A stretch of DNA of 7,546 bases. It comes from an uncultured Sulfurovum sp. Lineage in GTDB: Bacteria > Campylobacterota > Campylobacteria > Campylobacterales > Sulfurovaceae. Below the pieces are notes generated by a model. The model had not been told where the DNA came from and did no database searches. It worked only from the letters and a program-made list of their open reading frames with translations. Below are positions 5,245 through 7,546 of this stretch, one piece after another. The position numbers and the translations under genes were made by a program. The stretch spans positions 1 through 7,546 of the forward strand of contig CAMZNQ010000009.1 in NCBI GenBank assembly GCA_947313765.1. The letters run 5' to 3'. The stretch's first letter is position 1. Each line of letters opens with the position of its first letter.

Positions 5245-6041
5245 TACTTGAATTGATGCCAAAATGGCGTTCCAATGGTAGGGGTAGAGGGACTTGCAAA
5301 CTCACGTCTTTGCAGGGTACCTGCCTCATACGCCAAACGTCCTGCTTGGGTGGCATATTTAAACGCTTTTGCCATCTTTACAGGGTCTTGGGCTAAAGCA
5401 ATGGCAGAGTTAAGTAAAATTCCATCATATCCCAACTCCATCGCTTCAACAGCGTCACTAGGTTTACCTATTCCTGCATCAACAATCAGTTTAATATCTG
5501 GCAACTGTGTTCGTATAGCTTTAAGGTTATTTTTGTTCATTAGTCCTTGACCTGAACCTATGGGGCTTCCCCACGGCATTAATATTTTACACCCTACATC
5601 CACAAGTCGTTTTGCTACAACTAAATCATCTGTGGTGTATGGAAATACCTCAAACCCCTCTTTTATGAGAATTTCAGCAGATTTAACTGTCTCAAATGGG
5701 TCAGGTTGTAGGTTATATTGGTCGCCTATCACTTCAAGTTTTATCCAATTTGTTCCAAAAACTTCTCTTGCCATTTGTGCTGTAGTAATTGCCTCTTTTG
5801 ATGTGTGACACCCTGCTGTATTTGGTAGAACATTGATGTTAAGCTCTTTAATGATATCCCAAAAGTTATTGCCTCCACCATCTCCTGCTGATTGTCTTCT
5901 AAGTGCAACCGTTACAATTTGAGCTTCACTCTCTTTAATGGCATCTTCCATGTTTGCAGGGCTTGGGTAGAGTGCAGAACCTATGAGCATTCTGCTTGTT
6001 AATCTTTTTCCACCTATTTCCCATGTATCGTTATTGTTCAT
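5244..6041 (-). CDS. thiG: Thiazole synthase ThiG
   Basis: A 265-residue cytosolic TIM-barrel enzyme that builds the thiazole phosphate ring of thiamine from 1-deoxy-D-xylulose 5-phosphate, ThiS thiocarboxylate and dehydroglycine. Visible signatures: [13 protein letters not shown] (16-28), VALRRQ (45-50), LPNTAGCHT (72-80), WIKLEVIGD (99-107) with K101 as the Schiff-base Lys, [13 protein letters not shown] near 154-166, [10 protein letters not shown] near 188-197 and GILLNSAIA near 207-215. The C-terminal tail is longer than in many ThiG, ending [11 protein letters not shown]. Its ATG (6039-6041) lies 3 bases after the thiS stop, and its ribosome site (GGGGGA) is formed by the Gly-Gly codons and stop region of thiS, so the two are translationally linked. 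The substrate glycine imine should come from ThiO. Confidence 0.96.
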   Translation of the reverse strand: MNNNDTWEIGGKRLTSRMLIGSALYPSPANMEDAIKESEAQIVTVALRRQSAGDGGGNNFWDIIKELNINVLPNTAGCHTSKEAITTAQMAREVFGTNWIKLEVIGDQYNLQPDPFETVKSAEILIKEGFEVFPYTTDDLVVAKRLVDVGCKILMPWGSPIGSGQGLMNKNNLKAIRTQLPDIKLIVDAGIGKPSDAVEAMELGYDGILLNSAIALAQDPVKMAKAFKYATQAGRLAYEAGTLQRREFASPSTPTIGTPFWHQFK

Positions 6042-6044
6042 TTT

Positions 6045-6248
6045 TTATCCCCCTTGGACTGGTGCTAAAATATCTATGGTATCACCATTTTTAATGATGG
6101 TCTCTTCATAAGCTTTAATGGAGACAAACGTGGTGTTTACGGCAACGGCAAACCCTTTTTGTTTGTAGTTTAATGCCTCTATTAATTGCTTAATGTTTAG
6201 ATTGGCTTCTATCTCTTTAATTTCGCCATTTACTGAAACTTTTATCAT
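6045..6248 (-). CDS. thiS: Sulfur carrier protein ThiS
   Basis: A 67-residue ubiquitin-like protein ending in Gly-Gly (APVQGG), whose C-terminus is adenylated and turned into a thiocarboxylate to give sulfur to ThiG. NGDTIDILAPVQGG at the end and GFAVAVN (32-38) are typical. The start is the ATG at 6246-6248, with GGAG 8 bases upstream of it at 6255-6258; an ATG at 6252-6254 sits directly against GGAG with no spacing. The frame is open for 19 more codons upstream, but those run through a palindromic repeat and the end of thiO and give an uncharacteristic peptide (RRCDHVTRQ), so a 6305 start should not be used. ThiF, which normally activates ThiS, is not in the window. Confidence 0.93.
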   Translation of the reverse strand: MIKVSVNGEIKEIEANLNIKQLIEALNYKQKGFAVAVNTTFVSIKAYEETIIKNGDTIDILAPVQGG

Positions 6249-6265
6249 CTTCATCTCCTTTTGGC

Positions 6266-6291
6266 GTGTGACATGGTCACACCTACGATTT
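6266..6291 (-). repeat. REP-like palindrome A between thiO and thiS
   Basis: Minus strand: a foot AAATCGTAGGT (6281-6291) followed by a 7-bp perfect hairpin GTGTGAC/GTCACAC (6276-6282 with 6266-6272) and a 3-base loop. A GTAG tetranucleotide (6283-6286) next to a hairpin is the hallmark of REP elements recognised by RAYT (TnpA-REP) transposases. The 11-base foot is identical to that of the element behind thiC, while the hairpin head differs. The thiO stop codon TAG is part of the GTAG. Confidence 0.65.
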
Positions 6292-7380
6292 GTATATTCC
6301 TTCATTTAGAGCCTTCTCCACAATGGCAGGAGCTAAAAGGTATCCATGTCTATATAGTCCATTTATTCTTGTTAACCCCTCTTGATTCTCTATTCGTGGT
6401 AGATTGTCTCTAAATGCAGGTCGGCAGTTTGTCTCTGTATTTACCACACGAGACTCTCCAAACTCTGGATGAACAGTATATAGAGCCGAGAGTAGCTCTA
6501 GGTTAGAGCGAACAGATATAGGTGACATATCTTCACTCTCTATCTCACTTGCACCTATAATGTATCGTTTTGAATTTGAAGTTTGTGATATTTTACAATC
6601 TTTACAATACTCTAAGTCAATTCCCTCACATCCATTTCCTCTTGGTACAATATAGATTTTATATCTTGGGTGTAGTAGACGGGTAGGGCGTTTTATATCT
6701 ATCTCTTTTGACTCAACCCAAATAACCTCTCCACGAACACCACGTAAATCTGAAAAATACTCTTTTGCACCAAGTCCACGAGCATCAAATACCCAATCAA
6801 ACTCTTCAGTAGAATCTTTAAGATGTACCTTTTTAGCTTCAATTGTTTTAATCTCTGTAAACTCTCTCCATGTAATCTCTGGACGCATATCAAAGTAGTT
6901 TGTTGAGAAAGCAATAAATCGTTGAGAGTCAACTTGTCCTTCATTTTCTATGAAAAAGGATTTAGAGTGTTGTTCAAGTTGAGGTTCTATGGAGGCTAGT
7001 TGTGTAGAGTTTAACATCTTTATCTCTTTTGCCTCCTCTACCTTACTCTGAAGTGTTCCAATAAAGTGTTCAAGCTCATTTACATCTTGGGGATGAGCTG
7101 TTATGATTGTCCCTTTATGAGAAAAACCATCATATACCCCTATCTCTTTTAGAAGTGGTTGCCACAACTCAATGGAGCGTCTACCATAATCAAAAATAAT
7201 TGATTCAGCCGTTTCAAGTTCTGCAAATGGGGCTAACATCCCAGCAGCTGTAAAACCTGCAGAGTTTATCCCCTCTTTTGTATCTTTATCAAAAAGAGTA
7301 ATAGTATGTTCCCCTTTTTGAAGAAGATTGAGAGCTACAACACGCCCAACAAGACCAGCACCTACTATTGCTATATTCAT
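6283..7380 (-). CDS. thiO: FAD-dependent glycine oxidase ThiO
   Basis: A 365-residue D-amino-acid-oxidase-like flavoenzyme that oxidises glycine with O2 to the imine needed by ThiG. The dinucleotide fold starts at residue 2 (VGAGLVG at 6-12, acidic D31 at the end of strand 2), SAGFTAAGMLAP at 40-51 contacts flavin, EGQVDSQRF is at 147-155, DARGLGA at 199-205, RGVRGEV at 213-219, RPTRLLHPRY at 231-240, IGASEIESED at 275-284, NCRPAFRDNLP at 318-328 and NGLYRHGYLLAPA at 340-352. The length is typical (about 340-370). A segment of about 20 residues at 251-271 with C251, C259 and C262 interrupts the usual join between PRGNG and YIIGASE. The ATG at 7378-7380 follows GGAG by 5 bases. Its stop codon lies in a REP-like palindrome. 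Confidence 0.93.
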   Translation of the reverse strand: MNIAIVGAGLVGRVVALNLLQKGEHTITLFDKDTKEGINSAGFTAAGMLAPFAELETAESIIFDYGRRSIELWQPLLKEIGVYDGFSHKGTIITAHPQDVNELEHFIGTLQSKVEEAKEIKMLNSTQLASIEPQLEQHSKSFFIENEGQVDSQRFIAFSTNYFDMRPEITWREFTEIKTIEAKKVHLKDSTEEFDWVFDARGLGAKEYFSDLRGVRGEVIWVESKEIDIKRPTRLLHPRYKIYIVPRGNGCEGIDLEYCKDCKISQTSNSKRYIIGASEIESEDMSPISVRSNLELLSALYTVHPEFGESRVVNTETNCRPAFRDNLPRIENQEGLTRINGLYRHGYLLAPAIVEKALNEGIYKS

Positions 7381-7439
7381 TCTTTCTCCATTTTTTACTT
7401 TTGATAATCCAAATCAATTCTCGACCAAATACTCTTTTT

Positions 7440-7470
7440 GTCGGGGTAGGGATACCCCGACCTACGATTT
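7440..7470 (-). repeat. REP-like palindrome B between thiC and thiO
   Basis: Minus strand: foot AAATCGTAGGT (7460-7470) with GTAG at 7462-7465, then a 9-bp perfect hairpin GTCGGGGTA/TACCCCGAC (7453-7461 with 7440-7448, 4-base loop). GC content is far above the flanks. It begins in the last base of the thiC stop codon and is followed by AAAAAGAG rather than U's, so it is not an intrinsic terminator for thiC; thiO should still be reached. The rest of the gap (7381-7439) holds the thiO ribosome site and no other gene. Confidence 0.7.
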
Positions 7471-7546
7471 TAAGCTTTTTCTATTTTGTCAGCTTCGACG
7501 TAAACTTCGCCACCCATCTCTTGGAATTTAGCAGACATATCATCCA
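7470..7546 (-). CDS. thiC: Phosphomethylpyrimidine synthase ThiC, C-terminal end (partial)
   Basis: Only the last 24 codons plus the TAA stop (7470-7472) lie in the window. The peptide contains DMSAKFQEMGGEVYVEA, which matches the characteristic ThiC C-terminus (E. coli ends with DMSENFRARGGEIYL and a few charged residues). ThiC is the radical-SAM enzyme that turns aminoimidazole ribotide into hydroxymethylpyrimidine phosphate for thiamine. The position before thiO-thiS-thiG in the same direction agrees with a thiCOSG operon. The catalytic core and its CxxCxxxxC cluster motif, and any TPP riboswitch upstream, are outside the window. Confidence 0.82.
   Translation of the reverse strand, partial: DDMSAKFQEMGGEVYVEADKIEKA

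Noticed and set aside
61..5246. Reassigned TAA codon (alternative genetic code) to explain the ispDF stop
   Set aside because: TAA ends yaiI, pgpA, the sat-like gene, cemR and thiG at the expected lengths, so it works as a stop here.
6249..6305. Longer ThiS starting at 6305
   Set aside because: The extra 19 residues come from a palindromic repeat and the end of thiO; the GGAG site supports the ATG at 6246-6248.
7381..7469. TPP riboswitch in the thiC-thiO gap
   Set aside because: The gap is only about 90 bases, mostly taken by the palindrome, and I see no THI-box elements; a riboswitch would be expected upstream of thiC, outside the window.
7440..7470. Rho-independent terminator between thiC and thiO
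   Set aside because: The strong hairpin is followed by A-rich sequence on the transcribed strand and carries a GTAG foot, so a REP-like element fits better.

Overview
The window comes from an AT-rich member of the Campylobacterota, most likely a free-living Sulfurimonas/Sulfurovum/Arcobacter-type organism rather than a host pathogen. The main evidence is the gene string ispDF - atypical response regulator (HP1021/CemR family) - ATP-sulfurylase-like protein - pgpA. From memory this matches the C. jejuni order Cj1607-Cj1610, and in H. pylori HP1020 (ispDF) lies beside HP1021. Every supported gene is on the minus strand, so transcription runs from high to low coordinates.

From right to left: (1) a thiamine (thiazole) block at 7546-5244, with the 3' end of thiC, then thiO, thiS and thiG. 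The thiC-thiO and thiO-thiS junctions each carry a REP-like palindrome. (2) A 169-base gap (5075-5243) with a 12-bp hairpin behind thiG and a promoter region with four GTTAC motifs. (3) A coupled block at 5074-1904: bifunctional ispDF (isoprenoid precursors, MEP pathway), the cemR-type regulator, and the sulfurylase-like gene. The ispDF/cemR junction shares one base and the cemR/sat-like junction overlaps by 23 bases. (4) A compound palindromic repeat, then pgpA (phospholipid synthesis), a DUF188/YaiI-family gene and a periplasmic YceI-like protein with its own promoter.

The most notable region is the central block. ispDF is interrupted by one in-frame TAA although the reading frame and family resemblance continue on both sides. 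The regulator has Ser instead of the phospho-acceptor Asp, has no cysteine, and has a shrunken central domain without P-loop or GAFTGA motifs. The protein encoded after it has an ATP-sulfurylase fold signature but has lost the nucleotide/sulfate-binding motifs. The upstream region holds four GTTAC motifs, two of which match the HP1021 box as I recall it (TGTT[TA]C[TA]). This suggests autoregulation of the operon.

The thiazole block uses ThiO (oxygen-dependent glycine oxidase) rather than the radical-SAM ThiH, which points to an organism that meets oxygen. Non-coding stretches longer than 300 bases do not occur. No tRNA, rRNA, CRISPR array, insertion sequence or riboswitch was seen.
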